Assembly: GCA_001939145.1 (NCBI GenBank)
Contig: LSRX01000010.1
Span: 1,514,231-1,578,230, forward strand
Source: Symbiodinium microadriaticum
Taxonomy: Eukaryota; Sar; Dinophyceae; Suessiales; Symbiodiniaceae
Length of the DNA stretch: 64,000 bases
Reading direction: 5' to 3'
Shown: positions 9,565 through 19,496 of the stretch, piece by piece
Layout of the letters: every line of letters starts with the position of its first letter
Numbering within the stretch: the first letter of the stretch is position 1
Notes under the pieces: generated by a model
What the model was told of the DNA's origin: nothing
Seen by the model: only the letters and a program-made list of their open reading frames with translations
Databases searched by the model: none
Made by a program: the position numbers and the translations under genes

Positions 9565-11034
9565 ATGTCGATTACCGTGGAAGTTTCACAGCTCAGTGGC
9601 AAGACAGCTTCTGTGGAAGCAGACCTCGACGAAACAGTGCAGGCGGTAACGCAACGGGCACAGATCGCACTTGGAGTCGGGAAAGGGCGGCTGCTTGACT
9701 CGTCTGGGGCCATTCTGGATGGATGCACATCGATCAAGAAAGCCAGGGTGCAGAATGGTGACTCGCTGACCTTGCACATAAATCGAGTTCAGGTTCAGTC
9801 CTCGGATGGTGCTTTTGCTGCTATTCTTGGTGACGGCACCGTTGTGACCTGGGGTGTTGCTGACAGAGGTGGCGACAGTCGTGCTGTGCAGAGTCAGCTT
9901 AAGAATGTGCACCAGATCCAATCGTCTGACAATGCTTTTGCTGCCATTCTTGGCGATGGATCCGTCGTGACCTGGGGTGATGCCGAGGTCGGTGCCGACA
10001 GCAGCACTGTGCAGACTCGGCTCAAGAACGTGCAGCAGATTCAGGCCTCCAGGGCAGCTTTTGCTGCTATTCTTGGTGACGGATCCGTTGTGACCTGGGG
10101 TGATGCTACATATGGTGGAGACAGTCGCGCTGTGCAGGATCAGCTGAAGGATGTGCAGCAGATCCAATCCTCTGCATGGGCTTTTGCTGCCATCCTTGGC
10201 GATGGATCCGTCGTGACGTGGGGTCTTGGTACCTTCGGAGGCGACAGCAGCGCAGTGCAGGGTCAGTTGAAGGATGTGCAGCAGATCCAAGCCTCTGCAC
10301 GGGCTTTTGCTGCCATCCTTGACGATGGATCCGTTGTGACCTGGGGTGATGGGGGTGATGCTAACGATGGTGGAGACAGCAGCGCAGTGCAGGGTCAGTT
10401 GAAGGATGTGCAACAGATCCAAGCCTCTGCACAGGCTTTTGCTGCCATCCTTGGCAATGGGTCGGTGGTGACCTGGGGTGATGCTCTCTGTGGTGGAGAC
10501 AGCAGCGCAGTGCAGGGTCAGCTGGAGAATGTGCAACAGATCCAAGCGTCTGAAAGTGCTTTTGCTGCTATTCTTGGTGACGGCTCCGTTGTGACCTGGG
10601 GTTATGTACACCTTGGTGGCGACAGCCGCACTGTGCAGGGTCAGCTGAAGACTGTACAGCAGATCCAAGCCTCTCGCGGTGCTTTTGCTGCCGTTCTTGG
10701 CGACAGAACGGTTGTGACCTGGGGTGCTGCTGCTGACTGTGATGGCGCCAGTAGCGCTGTGCAGGGCCAGCTTAAGAATGTGCAACAGATCCAAGCGTCT
10801 GGCAGAGCTTCTGCTGCTATTCTTGGTGACGGCTCCGTTGTGACCTGGGGTGCTGCTGACTGCGGTGGCGACAGTCGTGCTGTGCAGAGTCAGCTGAAGA
10901 ATGTGCAGCAGATCCAAGCCACTCGCCAAGCTTTTGCTGCCATTCTCAGCGATGGATCTGTCGTGACGTGGGGTCTTGGTACCTTCGGTGGCGACAGTAG
11001 TGCTGTGCAGGACCGTCTAAAAACTCTTGGCTAG
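9565..11034 (+). CDS. Ubiquitin-like + RCC1-like repeat protein, intronless
   Basis: 489 aa in one uninterrupted frame from ATG 9565 to TAG 11032. Residues 1-74 look ubiquitin-like (MSITVEVSQLSGK start, QRAQIALGV, ending NGDSLTLHIN). The rest is ten repeats of about 41 aa with core FAAILGDGSVVTWG and linker GGDSSAVQ-QLK; repeat 5 carries a 3-aa insertion. The repeat core matches RCC1/regulator-of-chromosome-condensation blades, but 41 aa is shorter than the usual 50-60. Such proteins are often auto-annotated as HERC or UVR8; no HECT domain is present here, so ligase activity should not be assumed. Likely cytosolic; function unknown. The minus strand is also open through the repeats, a by-product of codon periodicity. 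Confidence 0.87.
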   Translation: MSITVEVSQLSGKTASVEADLDETVQAVTQRAQIALGVGKGRLLDSSGAILDGCTSIKKARVQNGDSLTLHINRVQVQSSDGAFAAILGDGTVVTWGVADRGGDSRAVQSQLKNVHQIQSSDNAFAAILGDGSVVTWGDAEVGADSSTVQTRLKNVQQIQASRAAFAAILGDGSVVTWGDATYGGDSRAVQDQLKDVQQIQSSAWAFAAILGDGSVVTWGLGTFGGDSSAVQGQLKDVQQIQASARAFAAILDDGSVVTWGDGGDANDGGDSSAVQGQLKDVQQIQASAQAFAAILGNGSVVTWGDALCGGDSSAVQGQLENVQQIQASESAFAAILGDGSVVTWGYVHLGGDSRTVQGQLKTVQQIQASRGAFAAVLGDRTVVTWGAAADCDGASSAVQGQLKNVQQIQASGRASAAILGDGSVVTWGAADCGGDSRAVQSQLKNVQQIQATRQAFAAILSDGSVVTWGLGTFGGDSSAVQDRLKTLG

Positions 11035-11119
11035 ATCTGTGAGCAGCAGGGCAGGACAAGATTTGCAGACATGCAGTTTCGAAGTGCTGACCATGCACCT
11101 TGACCCTCGACCATACCCC

Positions 11120-11375
11120 TTCGATAGAGGGGTGGGGGGTTGTTGTTCCCCCGATTTGGACAACAACTACCCTTGTTCCCCCCCATGTTCCTGTTCCAGT
11201 TTGTTGTTCCCCAGAACAACCCCCTCCCCCGGTTCCACCCCCCCTTTTGCTCTTCCCAAGAACAACCCCCTCCTCCCCCGGCGCTTGGACTCTTCTGGCC
11301 TATGTGACGCGTGGCTTTTGTTTGCGGGGTCTGCGGGGTTGTTGCGGGGTTTGCGGGGCTTGCGGGGTATCCGCA
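11120..11375. repeat. Imperfect minisatellites (GTTCCCCC-type, TTGCGGGG-type)
   Basis: Words such as TTGTTCCCCC and TTGCGGGGT recur irregularly just downstream of the RCC1-like gene; frames across them are open by composition. Confidence 0.6.
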
Positions 11376-11551
11376 GATTTGTTCGGCTTCTTTGGGTCCC
11401 AGCTCTGCGAGAAAGAGACGCTTCATGAACTGGTACATGTGTGTTTAACAATAGCACATACATAAACTTCACCCAAAGCCCGAAAGCCTGAAACTCAAAT
11501 CCATGTGCGTCCTCCTTGGCGTGCTCTTGCCTCGCATACTTGCAGGTTCAT

Positions 11552-11634
11552 GGGTAGTTATAAGTGGGGTTATCAGTCGGGTAGCTATAGTCTAACCCAA
11601 ACTAGGGGACTTATAACCCCACTTATAACTACCC
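11552..11634. repeat. MITE-like element, perfect 22-bp inverted repeats
   Basis: 11552-11573 (GGGTAGTTATAAGTGGGG..) is perfectly inverted at 11613-11634; total 83 bp. It shares the GGGTAGTT terminus with the element at 8801 and may belong to the same family. It lies directly upstream of a CCCTAAA tract. Confidence 0.68.
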
Positions 11635-11721
11635 GACTACCCTAAACCCTAAACCCCAACTCCTAAACCCTATAGAACCCTTTAAAGGTACCCATGAACC
11701 CTCCAAGTAAGAGTTGGCCAG

Positions 11722-13809
11722 GAGGGTGCCGCGATCTACGGCAGCCTTGAGCTCGGCCGATCGCAGGTTTCGGGGGTCATCTTGGGAGTTTCCGAAAATA
11801 GCGGGGGTTTAGGGTTTAGGGTTTAGGGTTTAGGGGGGTGCCCTCAGAATGAAGGCTTCTGCAGGAAGGAAGTTTTCAATTCAGGGTCTCGGACCTGCCG
11901 TACTCGTAGTTCTGAACTTTGAGGCTGGGCGCGAATGAAGGAGTGTTTGGGGTCTGCAGCGAAACGTGTTCGACGATCGCAAACCGAGCTGGCTTGAATG
12001 AGCCGCCTCACCGCTGATACATTTCCGTCCCCAAAACCAGCCCGCCTTGGCGACTGGAGGTCAGAAGGAGCAGTACCTGGAAGACCTGCAGCAGCTCCTG
12101 AAGGTGGCGCCGGCATGCTTCCACAGAGCCCTTGAAGTTTCATAGCTTCATAGCTTTTCAAGGACAATGTACATACGTTGTTTCTGGTTGAGGGGTGTGG
12201 GGGCCCTTGATTCAGGAACAGGCCTCAAACGTAAACCTCACGAAGCTGTGTTTGGAATGTCTGGTGCTCTCCTTGACTCAGGCGTTTTGGGGTTGTCTCA
12301 GTGCTTGCAGGAGGAATTTCGACTGCCGGGTCCCACGGGCTGGGCTTGGGGTGAGTGGGCTTGTGTTTTAGAGGTTGCTCCCTTATCTATGCTTCGGGTC
12401 TATACGAAGGTCCCTACCCTTCTGAAGTTCAAGCTTATATAGAGGTTGCAGGTTTGAGGTTTAGGGTTTGGGCTTTCGGACTTTCGAGTTCAGAGGCTCA
12501 AGCTCTGCTTCCTGATACCCAATCCCCCCCCCCCCAAAAAAAAAAAAAAAACCTGAGACTTGAGTTCAGCGCTCCGCGGCAGCGGGTTTAGGCTTGGAGG
12601 CTCGGCTCTTTAAATGATTCAAGCTCCTCAGAAGGCCCCCAGAAGTCCTCAGACCGTTTAGGCTCAATAAGCTTGGAGAAAAGACAGAGGCTGAACTCTT
12701 CAAAGCCTCAGAAGCCCGCAGCCATCAAAAGACCTTGAACTGAGTTGCCCAGGATGCTCCCACCGAGACGAGGGGCCAGTACCTGCAGGATAAGCTGGAG
12801 GAGACCGGGGTACCGTCTTTGATTGCAGCTGTTATTGGCATCTCTCCCAGCGTGGGGCGATGTGCTTGTTCGGAAGATGCTGGGCTTGCCCCTTGAGAAC
12901 CAATAGTGCTATGCCCAGTCATCTGATACTGATTATGAGCACGATACGATTCTATCGATTCTAGCGTTGAAGGGTCTCCGGGTCCGTTCAGAGGGTGTCT
13001 TCTAGTTTGCACCTGGACACTTCTCATGCGCTACGCACAAGGCTGAAAGACCCTACAGCTCAAACGAAGGTATCATCCTCTTCTGACAAGCGGATGCCAA
13101 AACGGGACCTTTGGACCGGCTGCACGCAGGAGCCGACCCAAGAAATGCTGGCCGTCCGCCTCCCCGAGGTGGCTTTACCGGAGTTGTTGCCGGCTTCACC
13201 CAATAACTTGGAGGAGATTCTTCACAAGCAATGGCGTGCGCGCGCCGCGTTTAGTGCATCTCGGTGTTTTCCTGCTGTTTTGCACCGCAGGTCCTCGGCA
13301 CTCCCCGAGACGGTCCGGAGTTCGCGGCATGGCACGTGGAGCCTTACCAGGCACTCCAGAGAGTGTAAAGCTTTAGGGTTTCAGCTCCTAGACCAAGCTG
13401 GGCAAAGTACCACATCTCCAAACCAGCTCGAGTCCCGTGCCCATGCCCTTGCACTCTTGTCGTTTTATCTCTTGTACTGCTGGTTACTTGAGCAAGTGTG
13501 TTCTTTTCCTTTGCACCATTGGCAGTATCATTGCGAATAAGTAGAAGAAGTGATTGTAGTGATGTGGAAGAGCTCATGATGAAGGTCAAAGTTAGCATGG
13601 AAATAAGCAGAGTGACCATGACGATGGCAAGGCCATGAGTTCAGGGTCAAGTAAGTCCTGCCAGGTGACCCGCGGTTCAAGGCTTAACCCTAGAGAACCC
13701 CCCTCGCCCCTGAGTTTTCTAAAACCCCAGACCCCAGCCCCCAGTTTCCGAAGCCTGAGCCCGGCAGCATCTCCACGTCCAACAGACCCGGCAGGAGGAG
13801 ATGCAGATG
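11722..13809 (+). CDS. Five phase-0 mini-exons of a helical protein
   Basis: Exons 11722-11766 (45 nt), 12065-12103 (39), 12753-12809 (57), 13130-13168 (39) and 13768-13809 (42) each start after an AG, end before a GT, are a multiple of three and read in frame 0. They encode in order EGAAIYGSLELGRSQ, KEQYLEDLQQLLK, a DAPTETRGQYLQDKL-type segment, EPTQEMLAVRLPE and HLHVQQTRQEEMQM: glutamine/glutamate-rich, amphipathic, coiled-coil-like. Start and end exons are not identified. The first exon is bracketed by CCCTAAA (11635-11661) and TTTAGGG (11808-11836). Phase agreement over five exons supports one gene; family not recognised. Confidence 0.52.
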
Positions 13810-14395
13810 GTGGGTGAGCTTGGCCCGGCGAGGGTAGCCAGGGAGCCCGGCGCAGCATTGGTTTTATGGCGGGTTTGAGGGGATCGGGGATCGAGGTTGA
13901 GTTGGTTTTGACTCTGTGGGCGTTTGTGACTTTGGGATTTTGGTTCGGTTGAGGTTGGGGATTTCGGCGTTTGGACATGTTGGCTGAAGCTGTAGGTCGT
14001 GGTTTCCAGTCCAGGCTTCAATTTCCATGTTGGGTCTAAGTTGGAATGTAGGTCTGGGGTCGAGAGTCTTGGCTAAGAAGTTGGGTTCGGGGGCGGCGAG
14101 CGTATGCCACAACTTGGCTTAGGGCAATGGAATCCAGAAAGTGGCCATCAATGGACGACCTTCCTTTCAAGAGGGAGCTGCCTGCTCGCCGCCTTTTCAT
14201 GTTCATTACTTTCATGCACGGCGAAATCTCTCAATGTCCTGATGTCCGCTGAAAACGAGCCAAAGATCGAAGAGCGCCGTGTCAGGGTCTCCGCTGCCCG
14301 CGCGGAGATCTCTGTAACGCCCCGTGGCTGTCGTCTCTAGGCCTGGAGCCCTGAGCCTGCAGGGAAGCTTCGACCTTGAACTCTGAAAACCTGTA
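13810..14395. other. Intron or gene end; one weak exon candidate
   Basis: An ATG frame at about 14240 reads a charged helix (SAENEPKIEERRVRVS) and meets a GTAACG donor candidate near 14310, but no acceptor is visible. The remainder shows no coding signal. Confidence 0.3.
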
Positions 14396-14490
14396 GTCTC
14401 CATTGTAGCTCCTTCTTGGTTATTTTAAATGTATATTAATTTAGGATCCTACATTTTCAGGGAGCCCCAAAAAGGAACTACGGTGGAGAC
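14396..14490. repeat. MITE family copy 1 (GGCTCCATGGTAGTTCC-type ends)
   Basis: The arms 14396-14419 and 14467-14490 are inverted (GTCTCCATTGTAGCTCC.. against ..GGAACTACGGTGGAGAC). The centre holds ATTTAGGATCCTA. The same arms and centre occur at 51393-51470, so this is a dispersed family. Confidence 0.72.
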
Positions 14491-14941
14491 CCGAGCGGAA
14501 TGCGACCCTCAGCCGGTCCCTGTAAGAAGCACCGTTCCGAGGCTTGGTGCCAGTGGTGGGATCGAGTTCAGGGGCCCCGGGCTCAAGACTGCTTTCGGGT
14601 TGTGGGATAACAGAGTTCTATAAGTTCTTTTGGCTTTAGAGTTGAAGTTCAGGGTTCTCAGTGTCTTTGAGCTGAGGTCGAGGGGGGGGGGGGAGGGTTG
14701 CCTGCCCCAGTCCGGTTTTCCAATCGTGTGTCGGCTTGGGATGGTTTGGGGCTGGGGGTGTAGATTTCTTTCGGAGGCCGTCTCTTTGTCTTGTGTTGGG
14801 AAGGTTCATCCCGGGCAGGGCAGGAAGGAGTGTGGAAATCGATGACATTCAGGCTGCCATGCGTTTAGGGTTGGGAGCGGAGGTTTAGGGTTTCCAAGCC
14901 TAGATGCACAGCTGTTGTTTCACGCTGGTTGATCCCGGCAG

Positions 14942-15062
14942 GTGCGGTCAAGTCATTGACTTCGTCGACCGAGTCGCCGTCAACGTGGTCTCTGCGGCCT
15001 TGACGACGGGTGCAAACGTGCATCCACAAGCAAAGTTCCCTGGCTGGTGTTCTGTTGCATAG
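14942..15062 (+). CDS. Possible terminal exon
   Basis: After acceptor cccggcag a frame of 39 codons (VIDFVDRVAVNVVSAALTT-type, hydrophobic-helical) runs to TAG 15060. It needs an upstream exon ending in phase 2. The upstream flank carries TTTAGGG rather than the usual CCCTAAA. Family not recognised. Confidence 0.36.
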
Positions 15063-15562
15063 CTCTCAGCTCTGAGCGCCTCTAAACTTATGGATCTGAT
15101 TTAGTATGATCCGACCTTGTTGATCGTGTTTGTGCTTCAATCAAGCCCAAGCCTGAGGTAGATCGAGCCAAGCCTATATATACTGTAGCTATTCTGCTAG
15201 ATGACTCCAATGCAGAGTAGTCAAAGCAAGTCGCCTCCAGTGCACGTCCAAGCGGTAGCAAGGACAGCACTACATTAGTGTCCGGTCGAGTCCAACCCTG
15301 CCTGTGAGACACACCTACTCCACTTCATCGCGTGTGGTCTAAACTTAAGCTTCACTTCGCATGCCAGATGCCTCGTTGCACATTGCTCCAACCCAGGGTG
15401 GAGCAGAGCAATACGAGCAGCGGCATAAGGAGGAAGAGGCGGCAGCAGCAGCAGCCGCCGCAGCCTAGTCCCAGTCGCCGTCGTCGTCAACCTCTACTAG
15501 TCACTGGTAGCGCGAGAGTACTCAAACTCAATATCCTCGTCGTCATAGCACGACTAACCTGA

Positions 15563-16110
15563 CCTGGATAGCAACTCTCAGCCCTGTGGTGCACGCGCCA
15601 GAGCCGTTCAAGGTATCTCATGCAGGGCGAGTTTGTGGAGTATCGGAGGTCCGGCTGTGTTGGTTTTGTGGGCGGTGTGCATGAGTGTTGTGCAACAGCG
15701 GAGGGTCGATGTCTTGGAAGCATACAAAACGTTACCAGCGGCGCGCGCATCAAGCAGAAAGCAACTGGAATTTCTAAGAAAGGAGACACCGTTGCATGCT
15801 GTCTGTGTCTGGAAAACCTGGTCAGCAATAGGCGATGTCGTACCGGTGTCGCAAAGCACACAGCAGTTCTTCCACGCTCTATGCGGCATGTGCCGATGTA
15901 GCTACACTCTAGCGTGCAGTGCGCCCTACACCTTCGACATGCCATCGCTTTTGGAGTGCGTTATGGCTCGTTGTGTTTGGCTTCATCTGTTGAGCCACGT
16001 GTCTTGCCGTTTCTGCTGTGTCATCATGTCTCGGCTTGGGCCTTGGCAAATGGTGTCATCTCCTGACCTTTTGGTGGCATGCAATATTGGTTGCATTGGC
16101 GCTACATGAC
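15563..16110. other. Region open on both strands, coding strand undecided
   Basis: Forward frames from 15620 and 15633 and a reverse frame ending near 15490 are all open for 90-158 codons. None has a motif or clear splice context. One of them may be real, but I cannot choose by eye. Confidence 0.3.
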
Positions 16111-16273
16111 AACAGGTGTTCCACGTGACATTGTGTGTTGCATCAGTTGGTTGCGGTGAGTTCCACTCGTGTGTCATGCAACTACCGCAAAGTTGAGTTT
16201 TGTAGGACTGCAGGAGGACCCAAATGAAGAGCAATCCTCGCAAGACCAATACAAACCCTTGACACCGTCGTAA

Positions 16274-16420
16274 AGCTTCTGGGAATGGCACCGGCATTCT
16301 GTCTTCGAATCTGACAGGGTCGAGGCAACCGACGGCAATGCCCGGGCCATCCTCATTCGCGGGGTCAAAGGCCGGGCGAGGTCTTCTTTCGGCTCTGCTC
16401 TACACCTGCCGCGTTGTTAG
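16274..16420 (+). CDS. Possible exon, unidentified
   Basis: Open frame of 48 codons starting right after a stop/AG (taaag) and reading FWEWHRHSVFESDR then ATDGNARAILIRG. It looks protein-like, but the minus strand is open too. No family. Confidence 0.3.
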   Translation, partial: SFWEWHRHSVFESDRVEATDGNARAILIRGVKGRARSSFGSALHLPRC

Positions 16421-16493
16421 GACTGCTACTGACTGCTGTGGCTGCCACAACGCAGAAGCTAACAATAGCAACAACGCCGACGACGACGACTGC

Positions 16494-16700
16494 TACAGCT
16501 GCTGCTGCTTTTGCTGCTGCTGCTCCTGCTCCTGCTCCTGCTCCTGCTACTGCTACTGCTACTGCTACTGCTACTGCTACTGCTACTGCTACTGCTACTG
16601 CTACGGCTACTACTGCTGCTGCTGCTGCTACTCCTCCTCCTGTTCCCACCTACTCCTCCTCACGCTCCTACTCCTACTCCTCCTACGGCTGTTGTTCCTA
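16494..16700. repeat. (CTG/CTC/TAC)n trinucleotide tract
   Basis: Long imperfect CTGCTC and TACTGC repeats; open in every frame on both strands (poly-Leu, poly-Cys, poly-Ala), so not taken as a gene. Confidence 0.85.
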
Positions 16701-16945
16701 CCGCTACTGCTGCAGAAAGCGAAGAGAGGCCCTAAAGCATGAGACTTTAGAGTCCTAGGCCCTAGGATAGATCTCAGGGCGCCAACCTCTTTGGGATCCA
16801 TCCTACGACCATGTCTGTCAAGATCGGTTTAGGCTGTAGGATCTGGGGTTCAGGGTTTAGGGTTGGGAGGTATCTTGCGAGCGTGTTTGTTATGGTAAGG
16901 CCCCTTTCCAGGTTCTTTGCTTGGGGTCCTTCAGCGGTGGCTGTG

Positions 16946-17255
16946 ATGTCGCTTGCTGTGGAAGTTGGACCGCTCAGTGGCAAAGCAGGTTTTACGCAAG
17001 TAGACTTGGATGAAAGCGGCTGGATATTAAAAGAACGGGTGCCCATCCGGCAGCATTCTGGATGGATGTGCAGCGATCGTAGACGCTAGGGTTAGGCTGC
17101 CTGTACACATAAGCAAAGTTCAAGTACAAGCAAAAGGCGGTGCTTTTGCTGCCGTTCTCGCAGATCTGCTGTGACCTGGTGCATGGTTGGCGGGGGGCGA
17201 CTGTAATGCCTGTGCAGGGCCAGCTGAAGACGTGCAGCACGTCGACTCCCAGGAA
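16946..17255 (+). pseudogene. Decayed ubiquitin-like + RCC1-like gene
   Basis: From ATG 16946 the sequence follows the 9565 gene: MSLAVEVGPLSGK, then after frame slips an ILDGC-like block, a LPVHISKVQVQ block (ending the ubiquitin-like part) and FAAVLA (start of the first repeat), then a VQGQLK remnant near 17215. Several indels and stops separate these blocks, and only about one repeat is left. This is a truncated relic of the same family on the same strand. Confidence 0.7.
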
Positions 17256-17264
17256 CCGCGCCTA

Positions 17265-17480
17265 GAAACCTAAGAACCCAAAGCCCTGAAACCCTGAAGC
17301 CCTAAAAGCCCAAGGGGCTCTAGAAGCCCTGAATCCTGAACTTCTAAACCCTGGAAAGCCCTAAGAGCTCTAAAGGGACTTAAATCCAAAATCTTGAAAG
17401 CCCCAAAAGCCTTAAACGCTTTGAGTCCTAATCCCTGAAAAGTCCCAAAGTCCTAAAAGCCCCAGAACCCTAAACGCTGA
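17265..17480. repeat. Degenerate CCCTGAA/CCCTAAA tract
   Basis: Nearly every 8-12 bases there is a CCCTGAA, CCCTAAA or close variant, leading up to the exon at 17484. Confidence 0.6.
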
Positions 17481-17483
17481 AAG

Positions 17484-17543
17484 CTGCTTGGGAGGTTGGC
17501 CTTTGGCATGCGAGGCCGCCTTCAGCAGTTGTGCATTTTTTTG
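17484..17543 (+). CDS. 20-codon exon
   Basis: AG acceptor (gctgaaag), 60 nt in frame 0 reading LLGRLAFGMRGRLQQLCIFL, then a GTGAGG donor. C-rich telomere-like sequence lies upstream and TTTAGGG downstream (17582). No family recognised. Confidence 0.42.
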
Positions 17544-17599
17544 GTGAGGACGGGGGGCCAGAATGTGGTAGATTCTATTGGTTTAGGGTTGAGTGTTGA

Positions 17600-18500
17600 G
17601 AGTTTTGGGGTTTGGGGTTAGGTGTTAGGGATGAAGAAACCGCAAGGGTAGGAACAATGCTTTGTGTATGATCGTCATGAGCCGTAGTTGTAAAGTGCCC
17701 CGAAGACGAAGCCTGATCCCATCGTACAACACACCGCAACCTCTTCCAGTCATGTTGCTTCCTTCTACAATGTGCAGCACTCTCTTGGAGGTTACGGGGG
17801 GCTCTATTGACCCTGATATTAGGATCCTGACTATAGGACCCCCGAAACAACTTTCACGTCTGTTGTCTGACAGCCCCTAAATATAAACCACAAGACAGAA
17901 CACTCCCCAAAGAACCTTTACAGAACCCTTCAAGAAGCCCCTTATAGAAACGCATCTAAGATAGATCAGGGATCCGTTTGAATTCCCGACACCCTATTGA
18001 TGGAATTAAGGATCCCGTGCAAAACCGTTGTAGTAATCCTCTTGTTTCAACCTTTCTAGACCTCTGTGAAAGGAACCCTTATTCTTAAAAGAACCCTATT
18101 CTAGGTAAAAGACCCCTATACCGCAGTAGTAGTTGAGGTGTTGTGTGGTTTTGTCTAGTACTGAAGCCAAAACAATTACCAATGCTATTCCTTGGGTTCC
18201 TTACTGTACTTATACTACAAATGAGCCCAAAACCCTATTCGAATTGTTCAGGCCCCTACATTATGACATCTCCTTGCCTCAGGTCGCTTCACTGGACCCG
18301 AGTAGGGCGCTACCAGCCGACTAGCCAATGCTCAGAGAACAACATCTTTGTTGTCTGGGGAGGGGGGGTTCCGGTTTTGGGGTTGATGGATTTAAGGGCT
18401 AGTTTTGTGTGTTTTTCCTGTGTTTTGAAATATTCAGGGTTGCAGTCAGCCCTTTCAATTTTGGGTCTGGATTCAGGGTTTGGGCTTCAGGCGTCTTCAG
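17600..18500. other. Intron-like, no exon supported
   Basis: Contains scattered 'aaaccct' words and AT-richer segments. A frame at 17662-17880 is open but unconvincing. Confidence 0.35.
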
Positions 18501-18509
18501 GGCTGCCAG

Positions 18510-18565
18510 CTTAGACGCCTCTCTTCAGTCCGACCGGCTTGCGATCGAAGATCTTGAAGTCCAAG
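18510..18565 (+). CDS. Helical exon
   Basis: Acceptor gctgccag, then LDASLQSDRLAIEDLEVQ in frame and a GTGTGA donor; 56 nt. It is followed at once by a long TTTAGGG tract. Coiled-coil-like, family unknown. Confidence 0.46.
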
Positions 18566-18573
18566 GTGTGAAG

Positions 18574-18673
18574 CTTTAGGGTTTAGGGGTTTAGGGGTTT
18601 CGGGGTTTTAGGGGTTTAGGGTTTAGGGTTTTAGGAGTTTTAGGGGTTTAGGGGTTTCGGGGTTTTAGGGGTT
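18574..18673. repeat. TTTAGGG telomere-like tract
   Basis: About 100 bases of GGTTTAGGGGTTTAGGG-type repeats with TTTCGGGG variants, starting at the 5' end of the intron after exon 18510-18565. Confidence 0.85.
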
Positions 18674-18679
18674 CATGGC

Positions 18680-19490
18680 GTTTATGCATGCGGTCACGGA
18701 GACCCTTCGGACGAAAGTTCGGGCGAAGCACTTCTGCCGAGGCAGCAAAAGGTAAGCCAAAAGTGCAAGCGCTAGGGACCGTGCCGGCGCAAGCGACAAA
18801 CATGTCTGTTGTACACTGTACACATCTTGGGGAGACGAAAAGGCGACTCCACAATGATACACATGTTTATCAGGAGGGTCAAACGTAGCCGACGTGAAAC
18901 ATTTCCAGCTCCGACCCGCCGTATGTTTGGACAGGAACCCCGAGCAGACTGCAGTGGTTTAGCGCGTTTAGGGCTTTAGGGGTTCAGGGGTTTAAGGGTT
19001 TACTTAGGGTGTTTAGGGAGTTTTCAGAACCACAAATCTGGAGCCCCGAAGACCACAAACACAGGCGAAATGGGTCTAAGAACGCCATCCATGAATTTGG
19101 GGGTTCACGCACCGCAGTCGCGAAACCATTGGCCGAAAGCTCGTCCCTGAAACCACGAAGCCGGCATCGAAATGGCAACTCCAAAGAACTAAGAGGTAAC
19201 AATCACCAGAACATCAGGAAACAAAACGCCATACTGGGGGAACACCAGAATACAACTGCACCGAATAATTTTGCCATACAGACGGATCTCACCCTCGCGT
19301 CCTTGCTCTCAGGTACGGCCCAGTGACCTGTGTTGTTGTTGAGGAGAAGTAGAGAAGTGGAATCCAAGATTGTGTTACAGTTTTAGTCTGGTATCTTTGT
19401 CATGACACGAAGGCACAGCCGGGCACAGCAGAAGGGAATATGGCATGTAGCAATTCGCAATCCTGTGTTTCATCACTAAGTCGTCAAGAA
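18680..19490. other. Weak exon candidates only
   Basis: A short frame at 18690-18750 ends at a good GTAAGC donor, and a 105-codon forward frame spans 19009-19326, rich in Asn/His/Arg. Neither has a recognisable motif. Confidence 0.3.
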
Positions 19491-19496
19491 ATAGTG

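Noticed and set aside
9586..10929. 447-codon open frame on the minus strand opposite the RCC1-like repeats
   Set aside because: It arises from codon periodicity of the 123-bp repeats; the forward frame has the start, the ubiquitin-like head and family motifs.
15487..16110. Frames of 93-158 codons on both strands
   Set aside because: No basis to choose a strand; mentioned only as an undecided region.
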